12,660 nt of DNA from DRVV01 sp964487415 (GTDB lineage: Archaea; Thermoproteota; Bathyarchaeia; Bathyarchaeales; Bathycorpusculaceae), in contig CAZAPQ010000036.1 in NCBI GenBank assembly GCA_964487415.1, positions 1-12,660 of the forward strand, in the 5' to 3' direction. The first letter of the stretch is position 1. Each line of letters starts with the position of its first letter. Position numbers and translations under genes: made by a program. Under the pieces are notes generated by a model that searched no databases, was not told where the DNA came from, and saw nothing but the letters and a program-made list of their open reading frames with translations. Positions 5,680 through 12,660 of the stretch are shown piece by piece.

Positions 5680-7479
5680 ATGGAGAAGTCAAACTACACG
5701 GAAGGAACTGCTCCCCTCGCAAATACGGTGCACCTAAAAGATTTCGCTAACTACTTTCAAGCAGTTCAAATTCCCCTCATTGTTATAAACAGCGAATTTA
5801 ATGTTGCTTATATAAATGACGCTGGAATAAAACTAATTGGTTTAAGCCCTGAACAGGTTAAAGGTAAAAAGTGTTATGAACTCTTTAAAACCGTAGACTG
5901 TTTGACTCCTAGATGTCTTTGCGCATTGGCCATGAAAACTGGCCGCGCGGCATCATCAGAGACAAGCGCACGCATTAAAGATAGAGAGAAGCATTTTCAA
6001 TACTTCAGCTCACCAATACTTGATGAGAATGGCAACACTGTTGGGGCAATGGAGCTTTTCGTTGACGTTTCAGACCTGAAAGCCGCTGTAATGCAAAGCA
6101 AGCAGCAAATACAGTACTTGAGGGCCGTTCCAACACCAGTAATTGCCATTGATGAGAATTTTAACATAAACTACATAAACGATTTCGGAGCCAAAGTGCT
6201 CGGACATAACGTAGAAGATGTCGTAGGTAGAAAGTGCTATGCCATGTTCAACACAGAGCACTGTAGAACCCCAAAATGCGCATCCGCTATTGCCATGAGG
6301 ACAAAGAAAGCAGTCACATCGGAAACCATCGCAAGAATAGGCGGAAAAACCTTCAATGTCCGATATACCGCCTACCCGCTATATGATGAATATAACAGGG
6401 TTATAGGCGCAATAGAAGTAGCCATGGATATAACCAGGCAAAGGGAGATGATGGCAACCATTGAGGGCATAGTAAAGTCCGCCACTCAAGTTTCTGAGAG
6501 CGTGGAAAGCCTCTCGGCGGAAATACTGGGGGCCTCGCGGGAGATTAGTAATTTGGGCAATCAGCTAGCACAAGCGGTGGAAAAGCTGAACAGCAGCATG
6601 CAGCATATCCAATATGCCTCACAAAACGTTTCAAAGGGCGCCCAGAATCTTGCAAAAACAGCCAGGGATACCTTCGAAGTCGTAGAAAAACTAGCAGTTT
6701 TGATGAGCGAGGTAAATAAAAGAACCGAAGAAGTGAACAACCAGATAAGCAATACAGCCACCCTATCCCTTAAGGTAAGCGAAAACGGGAAACAAGCCAC
6801 AAGCGCCCTAGAGGAAATAAAAAATGCAATCTCTGAAGTCATCAAAACCATGAACGAAGTAAATGCCACAGTGAAGAACGTTGCAGGATTAGCAAGCGAC
6901 ATATCTGAAATTGCCGGTCAAGTGAACATGTTGGCCCTTAACGCCGCCATAGAAGCTGCAAGGGCAGGGGAAGCTGGACGGGGATTTGCCGTAGTTGCTG
7001 ATGCAGTAAAGAAGCTTGCGGGGCAAACAAGCACAGCCGCAAGAAGAGCCGTAGAATCAATAGAAGCCATTACAAAGTCGGAGGCTAGGGCCGTGGCAAT
7101 TGCACAGAAGGCTGGGCATGTTGCCGAGAAAGGCGGTTTAGTCATCGCTGAGGCTGTTAAAAGTTCCATGCAAATGGGAAACTCCATGAGCGCAGCGGCA
7201 AAAATAACAGTCTCCCTGAGAGAGCATGTAGAAAAGAGCGTAAAACACTTGGAAGAAGTTAACAGTGCAGTAGAACAGGTTGTCAGCTTCTCTGAGGAGT
7301 CTGCATCAGCCTCAGAGGAAACAGCTGCCAGCATAGAACAACAATCAGCAGTAACCGCGCAGGTGTCAAACGCTGCCAGCGAATTAAAGAATGTAAGCGC
7401 AAAAATGATGGAGCTTGCGGAAAAAATAGTGGCTGAAGTGAAGCAGTTAAGAGAGGAGCTTTCCAAGGCAAGAGTTTAG
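5680..7479 (+). CDS. Soluble methyl-accepting chemotaxis protein with two PAS domains
   Basis: A 599-residue chemoreceptor. Two PAS domains at about residues 25-135 and 145-255 share one cysteine pattern, CYxxFxxxxCxTPxC (C65/C74/C79 and C186/C195/C200), so they look like an internal duplication. Helical signalling sequence fills 260-599. The conserved hairpin tip, around QVNMLALNAAIEAARAGEAG and the VVADAVKKLA that follows, lies at about 410-447; this is where CheW and CheA bind in the family. No membrane segment or signal peptide is visible, so the protein should be cytoplasmic and sense an internal cue, perhaps redox or a metal/cofactor bound by the cysteines. AGGGAG at 5668-5673 supports the ATG at 5680. 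The gene ends 9 bp from the convergent priL. No other chemotaxis gene is in the window. Confidence 0.93.
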   Translation: MEKSNYTEGTAPLANTVHLKDFANYFQAVQIPLIVINSEFNVAYINDAGIKLIGLSPEQVKGKKCYELFKTVDCLTPRCLCALAMKTGRAASSETSARIKDREKHFQYFSSPILDENGNTVGAMELFVDVSDLKAAVMQSKQQIQYLRAVPTPVIAIDENFNINYINDFGAKVLGHNVEDVVGRKCYAMFNTEHCRTPKCASAIAMRTKKAVTSETIARIGGKTFNVRYTAYPLYDEYNRVIGAIEVAMDITRQREMMATIEGIVKSATQVSESVESLSAEILGASREISNLGNQLAQAVEKLNSSMQHIQYASQNVSKGAQNLAKTARDTFEVVEKLAVLMSEVNKRTEEVNNQISNTATLSLKVSENGKQATSALEEIKNAISEVIKTMNEVNATVKNVAGLASDISEIAGQVNMLALNAAIEAARAGEAGRGFAVVADAVKKLAGQTSTAARRAVESIEAITKSEARAVAIAQKAGHVAEKGGLVIAEAVKSSMQMGNSMSAAAKITVSLREHVEKSVKHLEEVNSAVEQVVSFSEESASASEETAASIEQQSAVTAQVSNAASELKNVSAKMMELAEKIVAEVKQLREELSKARV

Positions 7480-7488
7480 CACCGGCAA

Positions 7489-8571
7489 TTATAAGTCCCC
7501 ATCAGAATCGCCGTTCTTAACAACGCCATGTCTCCTTCCCTTTCTCGAAAACCTATACATATAATATGCGAGTGGATGGCTTACATTCTTACAGGTTTCA
7601 TCAGGGTTAATGCATAATCCATGGGTCTTCAACATCTCACATTTTGGCGGCTTATATTTTGTCCTAGAACCCCTTTCTCCAGCTATATGCTCCACCTGAT
7701 AACGGGTTAACCGCTCGTTAAAGTCAGATGAAACTCTGAAAAGGTCAATAATACTGTCCAAAGGCATCCCTATATTTACAAGAAAAGAGGTAAGCGTAAA
7801 TCGGCCTATGTGGGATATGTGACGCCCAGTTGATGCTGCCTCATAAAGGGCTTTAACGCATGGTGGAAACGCCTCGCTTGCCACCTTTTTCGGGATGCCC
7901 TCCAACTCGAATTTGCCCACTTTTTCTAAAGCCAACGATGAAATTTTATTTACGATTTCTACTATTTGCTGAGGCATCTTGGGAAGCGCTTTTATGTTTA
8001 GACGACCTTCAATGTATCGTCTAACCTCCTCGCTTAAAAGCCTTGAAACCTCACTTCTGCTCAAATAAACGCTTCCACCAGACACCATACGGTTCACAAG
8101 CTTCCATTTACTCTCTCGTAAAGACGCTGTGTTCCTCAGATAATCCGTAAAATGAATTTTAAATTGGTATGGAATATCAGCCTCTGGATTCAAATCTATT
8201 TTCCAATTAAAGTTTTTAGCTATAGCCATAATTTTTTCTACTGGTTCAAGCTTTATGCTACTATAAGCCTGCTTTGCCTCAGCAAGGGCATACCTCTTCT
8301 TAATGTGGGGATTTCCAGTAGCCGCAGCCAAAATTATTGCTACCGGAAATGAGATTATTTCTATCTCCTCGTTCTGATGCTTTCGACTAACCAGCGCATA
8401 AAGAATAGCCTCTTCAACCCTCTCCTCGGCACGTTCTAGAACCCTTGAAAACTCCGGGCTTGCAAGCTCCTCTATTTTCAAATCTAGAGATCTAACGTAT
8501 TCCGCAGCCTCTTTTAGGAAGGGATATTTCGCCAGATCATGCTTCGTAAAAATTATGGTTTGAAATCGCAT
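7489..8571 (-). CDS. priL: DNA primase large subunit PriL
   Basis: This is the regulatory, iron-sulfur subunit of the archaeal/eukaryotic-type primase, which with PriS makes the short primers for DNA replication. I start at the ATG at 8571 (360 residues, MRFQTIIFTKHDLAKYPFL), which lies 7 nt after the pcn stop. An upstream ATG at 8631 would overlap pcn by 53 nt and add 20 residues unlike the family. The all-helical N-terminal half leads to the C-terminal domain with four cysteines at about residues 238 (FPPC), 311 (PPKC), 320 and 327 (DETC), the ligands expected for the 4Fe-4S cluster. HISHIGRFTLTSFL at about 250 is also typical. It is very likely co-transcribed with pcn. PriS is not in the window. 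Confidence 0.93.
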   Translation of the reverse strand: MRFQTIIFTKHDLAKYPFLKEAAEYVRSLDLKIEELASPEFSRVLERAEERVEEAILYALVSRKHQNEEIEIISFPVAIILAAATGNPHIKKRYALAEAKQAYSSIKLEPVEKIMAIAKNFNWKIDLNPEADIPYQFKIHFTDYLRNTASLRESKWKLVNRMVSGGSVYLSRSEVSRLLSEEVRRYIEGRLNIKALPKMPQQIVEIVNKISSLALEKVGKFELEGIPKKVASEAFPPCVKALYEAASTGRHISHIGRFTLTSFLVNIGMPLDSIIDLFRVSSDFNERLTRYQVEHIAGERGSRTKYKPPKCEMLKTHGLCINPDETCKNVSHPLAYYMYRFSRKGRRHGVVKNGDSDGDL

Positions 8572-8578
8572 TTTTTCA

Positions 8579-9334
8579 CTAGGCGGACTCGATTCTAGGC
8601 GCCAGGTAGTAAACCAGTTTCCCCTCCCCAACTTGTTGAAAATCTAGTTTTATGGGCATATCTGTTGAGAACTCAAGAACAACAACTTCAGACGCCGCTG
8701 ATCCAGCCTTAATTATTTCTGAAAGATAACTTAGGCTAAATGTAGCCTTAGAGGCCTCTTTAGCCTCAAGATCCAGCAGAACATCGCTTCCCTTTTTAAA
8801 AGTTATCGTGGCTCCCATAATGTCGCCTACCGCGTTAAAAACGAGTTTTTCATTATCAGCCTCTAGGCGGACATGATCGCTCACAAGTCCAGCATCCTCA
8901 ATAGCCTCACGCAACCCATCAGCAGCGACTTTAGCCCTAACATTAAAGGCGATTCTAGGCGTAGGCACCTCCTCCTCAGAGGCCTCAAGCAGCGGCACCG
9001 TGAAACTTCGAGTATATCTACCAGTTATTTGAACCTGCAACTTTCCCGTCTTCTCGTCTAGGGAGAACTCTATAACGTCATCCTTGCCAGCCCTTTTCAG
9101 CAATTTCAGCAGCTCACCGATGTTTATGCACATCTTTGTAGGCTCCATACATGTATATTCTTCAAAGACGGTTTTAGGCCATTCAAAGTCCACCATAGCA
9201 ACACGGGAAGGATCCATAGCTCTAAGCTTTAACCCGTCCGGGGCTATTTGAAAAGTTGCTTCGTCCACAAGAATGGAAATCGCCGTAGCCATATCCTTTA
9301 AAATCTTAGCATTTGAAATCCTAAACTTGAACAC
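8579..9334 (-). CDS. pcn: DNA polymerase sliding clamp PCNA
   Basis: A complete PCNA (251 residues from the chosen start), the ring that tethers polymerase and other replication and repair factors to DNA. It has the two-domain pattern: MFKFRISNAKILKDM and LVDEATF at the start, then LRAMDPSRVAMVDFEW, the linker near PLLEASEEEVPTP, and the closing DMPIKLDF...YYLAPRIE typical of the family. I choose the GTG at 9334 because AGGTGA (complement of 9340-9345) lies 5 nt upstream and the family starts MFK. The GTG at 9343, which would add three residues, lies in the ribosome binding site itself. The gene is followed after 7 nt by priL, a replication operon. The conventional trimer-forming elements are present. 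Only one copy is visible here. Confidence 0.95.
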   Translation of the reverse strand: MFKFRISNAKILKDMATAISILVDEATFQIAPDGLKLRAMDPSRVAMVDFEWPKTVFEEYTCMEPTKMCINIGELLKLLKRAGKDDVIEFSLDEKTGKLQVQITGRYTRSFTVPLLEASEEEVPTPRIAFNVRAKVAADGLREAIEDAGLVSDHVRLEADNEKLVFNAVGDIMGATITFKKGSDVLLDLEAKEASKATFSLSYLSEIIKAGSAASEVVVLEFSTDMPIKLDFQQVGEGKLVYYLAPRIESA

Positions 9335-9367
9335 GCCATTCACCTTCTACTGGATATACTCTAGAAC

Positions 9368-9380
9368 TATAAAAAATTTG
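9368..9380 (-). promoter_or_regulatory. Promoter of the pcn-priL operon
   Basis: The minus strand has a T-rich TATA-like TTTTTTATAG (9367-9376), with GCGCCAAA just upstream of it (BRE-like). Spacing puts the start of transcription near 9345-9347, leaving a leader of about 12 nt that holds the AGGTGA site. Confidence 0.5.
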
Positions 9381-9462
9381 GCGCAACACTATCCAACAAG
9401 CTTTTCATATCACGCATTAAACAAAATTAAACTTCGTACATTGCTGAGTTGAAAGTTTGAGT

Positions 9463-9813
9463 TTAGGAGTATTCTCTAAATGTGTACCCGCATTTTGTGC
9501 AACGTAGGAACTGCGTTGAAGATTCGTCGGCGCCTCTGGTTTGCACTTGCCATACATAAGCCAAATTGTTTCCACATTTAGGACATTCCACCTGGACTGT
9601 TGGGAGGGTTCGAAGCTCCTGCTCCTCTTTACCTATAACCGCCACGAGACGCTGGGGGTTAGGCTTAATAATTTTCGCAACTTTAGGCGCCTCTTCTTCA
9701 GCCATGGTCTTTTTATAGCCACATTTAGGGCAGATGAGGGAAAGGGATTCCTTTTTGCCTGATTTCACATTCTTGGGTACGAGACGGGTTCCGCATTTAG
9801 GACAAAATTCCAT
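9463..9813 (-). CDS. tfs: Transcription factor S (TFIIS/RPC11-like)
   Basis: A 116-residue protein with two zinc ribbons. The N-terminal one has C4-P-K-C7 and C28-P-K-C31; the C-terminal one has C77-P-K-C80 and C105-T-K-C108. Between the last two pairs lies QTRGADESSTQF; the acidic Asp-Glu pair at 96-97 is the catalytic tip that enters the RNA polymerase pore and stimulates RNA cleavage in stalled complexes. This identifies an active TFS, not a Rpb9-like subunit. The ATG at 9813 fits the normal MxFCPKCG start. The gene sits between the DUF99 gene and pcn but is separated from pcn by about 120 bp and has its own promoter-like sequence, so it is probably not strictly co-transcribed with pcn. 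Confidence 0.92.
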   Translation of the reverse strand: MEFCPKCGTRLVPKNVKSGKKESLSLICPKCGYKKTMAEEEAPKVAKIIKPNPQRLVAVIGKEEQELRTLPTVQVECPKCGNNLAYVWQVQTRGADESSTQFLRCTKCGYTFREYS

Positions 9814-9855
9814 CCTTTTTGCTCCAACCTTCGCTTCTTTTCCTTATTATTGTGC

Positions 9856-9870
9856 CTTTTAAACTTTTCT
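9856..9870 (-). promoter_or_regulatory. Promoter of tfs
   Basis: On the minus strand GAAAAG (BRE-like) runs into TTTAAAAG, centred about 47 nt before the tfs ATG, which gives a leader of about 20 nt. Confidence 0.5.
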
Positions 9871-9879
9871 TGCTTGCAA

Positions 9880-10479
9880 TTAGGATCTGTTCCGAATAGC
9901 ATTAAGTCCGGAGGCAATAAGATGGGCTACACGCAAAGCTTCAGGTATGTGACTTCTAGTAGCGGTTAACTTCACAATTTTCACGGCATCCTCCTCACAC
10001 ACTCCGGACGTCTGAATGAAAATTTTCTCTTCTCCACCTCCAACAGGCACTTCGATAACCTCGCCAGCATTTAGAATAGCATTCCATCGCTTTTCGTTCT
10101 TAGGCAAGTTCCTTAGAGCTTCACGAATCTTTCTAAAGTCTGGCATAATGCGGGAGACCGCTATGACTGGAAGATCAGTCTTTGCGTTAAGTCTCTTAAT
10201 GTCTACAATGTTGAAACCAGCGAAAGTTATTCCATCAAGCAGTATAACCCTTAATTGTTTATAATGAACAGAATTTAGAATCATCGAGGCAATCTTATCG
10301 GTGGCATTCAACCCATCAATTTTAACTTTCGTATACATGACCCCGTCAAGCCAATATCCTCCACGAAAAACAACGCCAACCACTGGAACGAAACCCCGCG
10401 CACGGGGTTCAAAGGCACCATCATCAACGCCTACAACACGAATTTCAGGCTTAATAACTCTAAACTTCTTGCAGCTCAA
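9880..10479 (-). CDS. DUF99/UPF0215 family protein, endonuclease V-like
   Basis: A 199-residue protein of the archaeal DUF99 family. The N-terminal RVVGVDDGAF (residues about 14-23) carries two acidic residues. A strand ending LLDGITFAGFNIVD (about 80-93) follows, and RSHIPEALRVAHLIASGL closes the fold near 175-192. The VDDG and LDG positions resemble the metal-binding acidic residues of the endonuclease V fold, and a DNA-repair nuclease is the usual suggestion; I recall the name endonuclease dU for this family. The start is TTG at 10479, with the in-frame stop close upstream, no ATG, and a strong ribosome binding site GAGGGTGG (complement of 10483-10490) 3 nt before it. It is the first gene of the leftward block but has its own promoter. 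Confidence 0.85.
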   Translation of the reverse strand: MSCKKFRVIKPEIRVVGVDDGAFEPRARGFVPVVGVVFRGGYWLDGVMYTKVKIDGLNATDKIASMILNSVHYKQLRVILLDGITFAGFNIVDIKRLNAKTDLPVIAVSRIMPDFRKIREALRNLPKNEKRWNAILNAGEVIEVPVGGGEEKIFIQTSGVCEEDAVKIVKLTATRSHIPEALRVAHLIASGLNAIRNRS

Positions 10480-10515
10480 AATCCACCCTCAACGAACAAC
10501 ATTAGGGCAAAACTT

Positions 10516-10526
10516 GTTATAAGTTT
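10516..10526 (-). promoter_or_regulatory. Promoter of the DUF99 gene
   Basis: Minus-strand AAACTTATAAC contains a TATA-like element centred near 10520, about 40 nt before the TTG. Transcription would start near 10494, leaving a leader of about 14 nt that carries the GAGGGTGG site. Confidence 0.5.
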
Positions 10527-10534
10527 AGCGAAAA

Positions 10535-10546
10535 CCATACGTATGG
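10535..10546. promoter_or_regulatory. Perfect 12-bp palindrome between divergent genes
   Basis: CCATACGTATGG lies upstream of the DUF99 TATA-like element, within the 171 bp shared by the divergent DUF99 and ABC transporter genes. It could be an operator for either. It does not resemble the TTGACA palindromes elsewhere in the window. Confidence 0.4.
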
Positions 10547-10588
10547 GGCTATCACACCTTACGGCGTTGTGCATAAAATTGTAGACGC

Positions 10589-10606
10589 AAAAGAAGAGAT
10601 AAATTA
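10589..10606 (+). promoter_or_regulatory. Likely promoter of the ABC transporter operon
   Basis: AAAAGAAGA followed by GATAAATTA (10598-10606) fits BRE plus TATA. The start of transcription would lie near 10628, giving a leader of about 22 nt before the GTG at 10651. Confidence 0.4.
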
Positions 10607-10650
10607 ATGGTTAGAAAAGGTTAGCATAAACTTGTCGACGAGGAATCAAA

Positions 10651-11427
10651 GTGCAACAAGCAGCTGTAATCGTTAAGGATCTCACAGTTGCTTATGGCTC
10701 GTTTATCGCCGTAAATAATATATCCTTCACCGTTAACCCGGGAGAAATTTATGGTCTGCTTGGACCCAACGGCGCTGGAAAAACAAGTACAATAAAGGCA
10801 TTAATTGGAATTTTACAGCCCCGCAATGGCCAAATCCAAATCTATGGAAAATCGCCATTAGATGATGAAGTCGCAGTAAAGAGTCAGATTGGATATGTAC
10901 CTGAAGAGGTTGTTCTTTTTGATTCCCTCAATCCAAGGGAATTTTTCGAGTTCGTGGCTTCTGTTAGAAATCTGAAAGATGAGACGGTTAATTTAAGGCT
11001 TGAAAGGCTGGCCTACGCATTTGATATTAAAAAATATTTTGACACGCCCATTGCAGCACTCTCAAGGGGAAATAAGCAGAAGGTGGCGATAATTGCAGCG
11101 CTTTTACATGAGCCTAAACTCCTAATATTAGATGAACCTTTAGTGGGTTTAGATGCCAAATCCTCAAAAATACTGAAGGAGCTAATAAATCTGCATGCAA
11201 GAAAGGGCGGCGCGGTTATATTTTCAACACACATAATGGAGGTTGCAGAAAAGCTTTGCACTAGGGTCGGTATAATAAACAGGGGAAAACTTGTAGGCGA
11301 AGGAACAGTTGAAGATCTTCGAAAACTTGTCAAAAGCGCCGAGGGATCGCTGGAAGACATATTCCTCAAGGTTACAGAGCAGGAGACAAGCGTACTGGAA
11401 GTAATTAAGGCTTTGGAAGAGGCTTAA
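10651..11427 (+). CDS. ABC transporter ATP-binding protein
   Basis: A 258-residue ATPase subunit. Walker A is GPNGAGKT at residues 38-45, the signature is LSRGNKQK at 137-144, Walker B is LLILDEP at 157-163, followed by a D-loop (VGLD) and an H-loop His at about 194. The Q-loop region reads IGYVPEE, as in the drug/antibiotic-export and ABC-2 type ATPases rather than importers; a regulatory tail follows residue 215. The start is GTG at 10651, with an AGGA at 10641-10644 upstream. The next gene, the permease, begins 2 nt after this stop, so the two form an operon and one transporter at the membrane. The substrate is unknown. Confidence 0.92.
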   Translation: MQQAAVIVKDLTVAYGSFIAVNNISFTVNPGEIYGLLGPNGAGKTSTIKALIGILQPRNGQIQIYGKSPLDDEVAVKSQIGYVPEEVVLFDSLNPREFFEFVASVRNLKDETVNLRLERLAYAFDIKKYFDTPIAALSRGNKQKVAIIAALLHEPKLLILDEPLVGLDAKSSKILKELINLHARKGGAVIFSTHIMEVAEKLCTRVGIINRGKLVGEGTVEDLRKLVKSAEGSLEDIFLKVTEQETSVLEVIKALEEA

Positions 11428-11429
11428 AA

Positions 11430-12660
11430 TTGAAGTTTTCAGAGCTATGGCGCATATCAAGCAGGGTTTACAGGGAAGTTTCATTTCAATCAATTTTCGC
11501 GTTCCGTGCAGGAGCAATTCTACCCCAAAAAGATTCAAGCATAGAACGCCTCATAAAGAATGCTGAATTAAATACGTTGATCAGCAAAATTCTAACGACA
11601 ATATTTATTGTCGCCTTCAGTTTTGCAGTCTTTGCCCCCACAGCCTTTGGGGTGAAGACCGAAATTCCAAAGGAACTCGTAATGGTCGGCGAAGTGACAG
11701 CATTTCTGGCTGCATTGTTGTTTCTAACAACAATAATGGGCCTTCAGGTTACAACATCCCTAATTTCATCTAAAGTTGTTGACATTTTAAGTCCCCTTCC
11801 CATGTCAAAGCGTGAAATCTCATGGATAATTTTCATCTGCTTTATAAGAATATTCGATATACCTTTAATCGCTGCCCTCCTGCTTTTCCCAACGATCCAT
11901 GCCTTTTGTTATGGATCTTTGGCGAGTAGTTTCGCCTCCTTAATAGCCATTGAAGTCACCGAGATCTTCGCTGTAGCCCTTACCATAGGCCTTGCAATAT
12001 TCTTTTATTCGAAAGTTCTTAGGGGTGGCGGAAGATCGAGGGGAAGCATGATTTTGAGGTTCATATTCCTAATTGTCTGGGTTCTTCCAACACTTGGGAC
12101 ATATGTAATAATAAATTTTGCTACTCAAATAGCCAGCACAATTGCTTCAATGACTCAAGCCTTCTCTTCAGCGCAATACATGGCGCTGGTTTACCCATTC
12201 TCCTATGGTTTCCTAGCGGCCTATCTAGCCTACCCAAGCATGCCCAGCGATTCGCTATACATTATTTCCGCATTTGCCTCTGCAGTTTACGCAGCTTGCG
12301 CTTTATACTGCCTAAAAATAATTGCTGAGCGCATAAGAACACTCAGCACCGAAGCCGGAAAAGCCGTTAGCGGCGCAGAAATTCCAATAGACACCAACAT
12401 TAAAACTTCAGCGCCATGGCTTGGGATAATACGTAAAGACCTGCGGATAGCTTCTAAGTCGCCTTCCTATGCAAGCCTATTTCTCCTGCCAGTAATGCAA
12501 ACAATCATCCTAGTTCTCTCTTTCATTTCCGTCAGCGAAATAGGATTAAACGTTATCCTAAGCATGCTTCTGGGAATGTCCATGTTGACCCTCATTCTTC
12601 CGCCGACACTGCTTTCCATTGAGGGGTTAGCCTCCGCCTATACGAGAAGCCTCCCGATAA
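11430..12660 (+). CDS. ABC transporter permease, partial (runs off the window)
   Basis: At least 410 residues are visible, with no stop before the window end. The frame starts at TTG 11430, 2 nt after the ATPase stop, with GAAGAGG at 11416-11422 as ribosome binding site. About 60 N-terminal residues precede a run of hydrophobic segments at about 54-72, 84-106, 131-155, 164-193, 208-229, 275-296, 346-367 and 371-391. The motif SPLPMSKREI near 121-130, in the loop after a membrane span, is typical of large two-set export permeases that pair with ABC-2 type ATPases. Residues 330-345 (LGIIRKDLRIASKSP) look like the cytoplasmic coupling segment that begins a second membrane half. The end and the substrate cannot be seen. 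Confidence 0.85.
   Translation, partial: MKFSELWRISSRVYREVSFQSIFAFRAGAILPQKDSSIERLIKNAELNTLISKILTTIFIVAFSFAVFAPTAFGVKTEIPKELVMVGEVTAFLAALLFLTTIMGLQVTTSLISSKVVDILSPLPMSKREISWIIFICFIRIFDIPLIAALLLFPTIHAFCYGSLASSFASLIAIEVTEIFAVALTIGLAIFFYSKVLRGGGRSRGSMILRFIFLIVWVLPTLGTYVIINFATQIASTIASMTQAFSSAQYMALVYPFSYGFLAAYLAYPSMPSDSLYIISAFASAVYAACALYCLKIIAERIRTLSTEAGKAVSGAEIPIDTNIKTSAPWLGIIRKDLRIASKSPSYASLFLLPVMQTIILVLSFISVSEIGLNVILSMLLGMSMLTLILPPTLLSIEGLASAYTRSLPI

Noticed and set aside
6918..7466. Long open frame antisense to the chemoreceptor (182 codons)
   Set aside because: It is Ser/Ala/Thr-rich in the way produced by the reverse complement of a helical chemoreceptor coding region; no motif is present.
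8572..8631. Upstream ATG for priL at 8631
   Set aside because: It would overlap pcn by 53 nt and add 20 residues not expected in the family; the ATG at 8571 lies directly after the pcn stop.
10016..10522. Open frames on the plus strand opposite the DUF99 gene
   Set aside because: They lie wholly inside a well-supported gene and show only low-complexity composition.
1..12660. CRISPR array, tRNA, rRNA or insertion-sequence transposase
   Set aside because: I looked for repeated short units with regular spacing, cloverleaf-like elements with CCA-end context, and transposase motifs, and saw none. The only sizeable repeat is the toxin-antitoxin duplication.

Overview
The window looks archaeal. 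It carries a complete sliding clamp (PCNA), the iron-sulfur large subunit of the archaeal/eukaryotic-type primase (PriL), a TFIIS-like transcript cleavage factor (TFS) and a DUF99/UPF0215 protein. Upstream of most genes are archaeal A/T-rich TATA-like boxes about 25-30 nt before the start codon or before a short leader, and several transcripts appear leaderless. Starts at GTG and TTG are common. I cannot fix the lineage from sequence alone. A mesophilic or moderately thermophilic TACK-type archaeon, possibly Bathyarchaeia, is my inference, not something shown here.

Region 1 (about 1-4170) is accessory. Two homologous RelE-type toxin-antitoxin copies, both damaged, lie in direct orientation at about 41-276 and 3762-4169. 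They share a 46-nt exact block. Between them lie a large AAA ATPase of the archaeal DUF4143 type, a zinc-ribbon protein with a PLD-like nuclease core, and a small membrane protein of unknown function. This could be a cassette bounded by duplicated toxin-antitoxin modules.

Region 2 (4170-4503) has no gene I can support but holds two perfect 9-bp hairpins.

Region 3 (4504-5500, minus strand) is a two-gene operon: an ECF-transporter-like substrate-binding membrane protein, then a membrane-anchored DUF4430 protein with a transcobalamin-C-terminal-like fold. Uptake of a vitamin, possibly a corrinoid, is the likely job, but the energising ATPase and T component are not in the window.

Region 4 (5501-7479) holds a control region with a perfect 20-bp palindrome and a soluble chemoreceptor with two cysteine-bearing PAS domains.

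Region 5 (7489-10479, minus strand) is the housekeeping block: the DUF99 gene, tfs, and the pcn-priL pair, transcribed leftward. Three separate promoter-like sites can be seen, upstream of DUF99, tfs and pcn.

Region 6 (10651 to the window end, plus strand) is an ABC transporter pair: an ATPase and a multi-spanning permease that runs off the edge.
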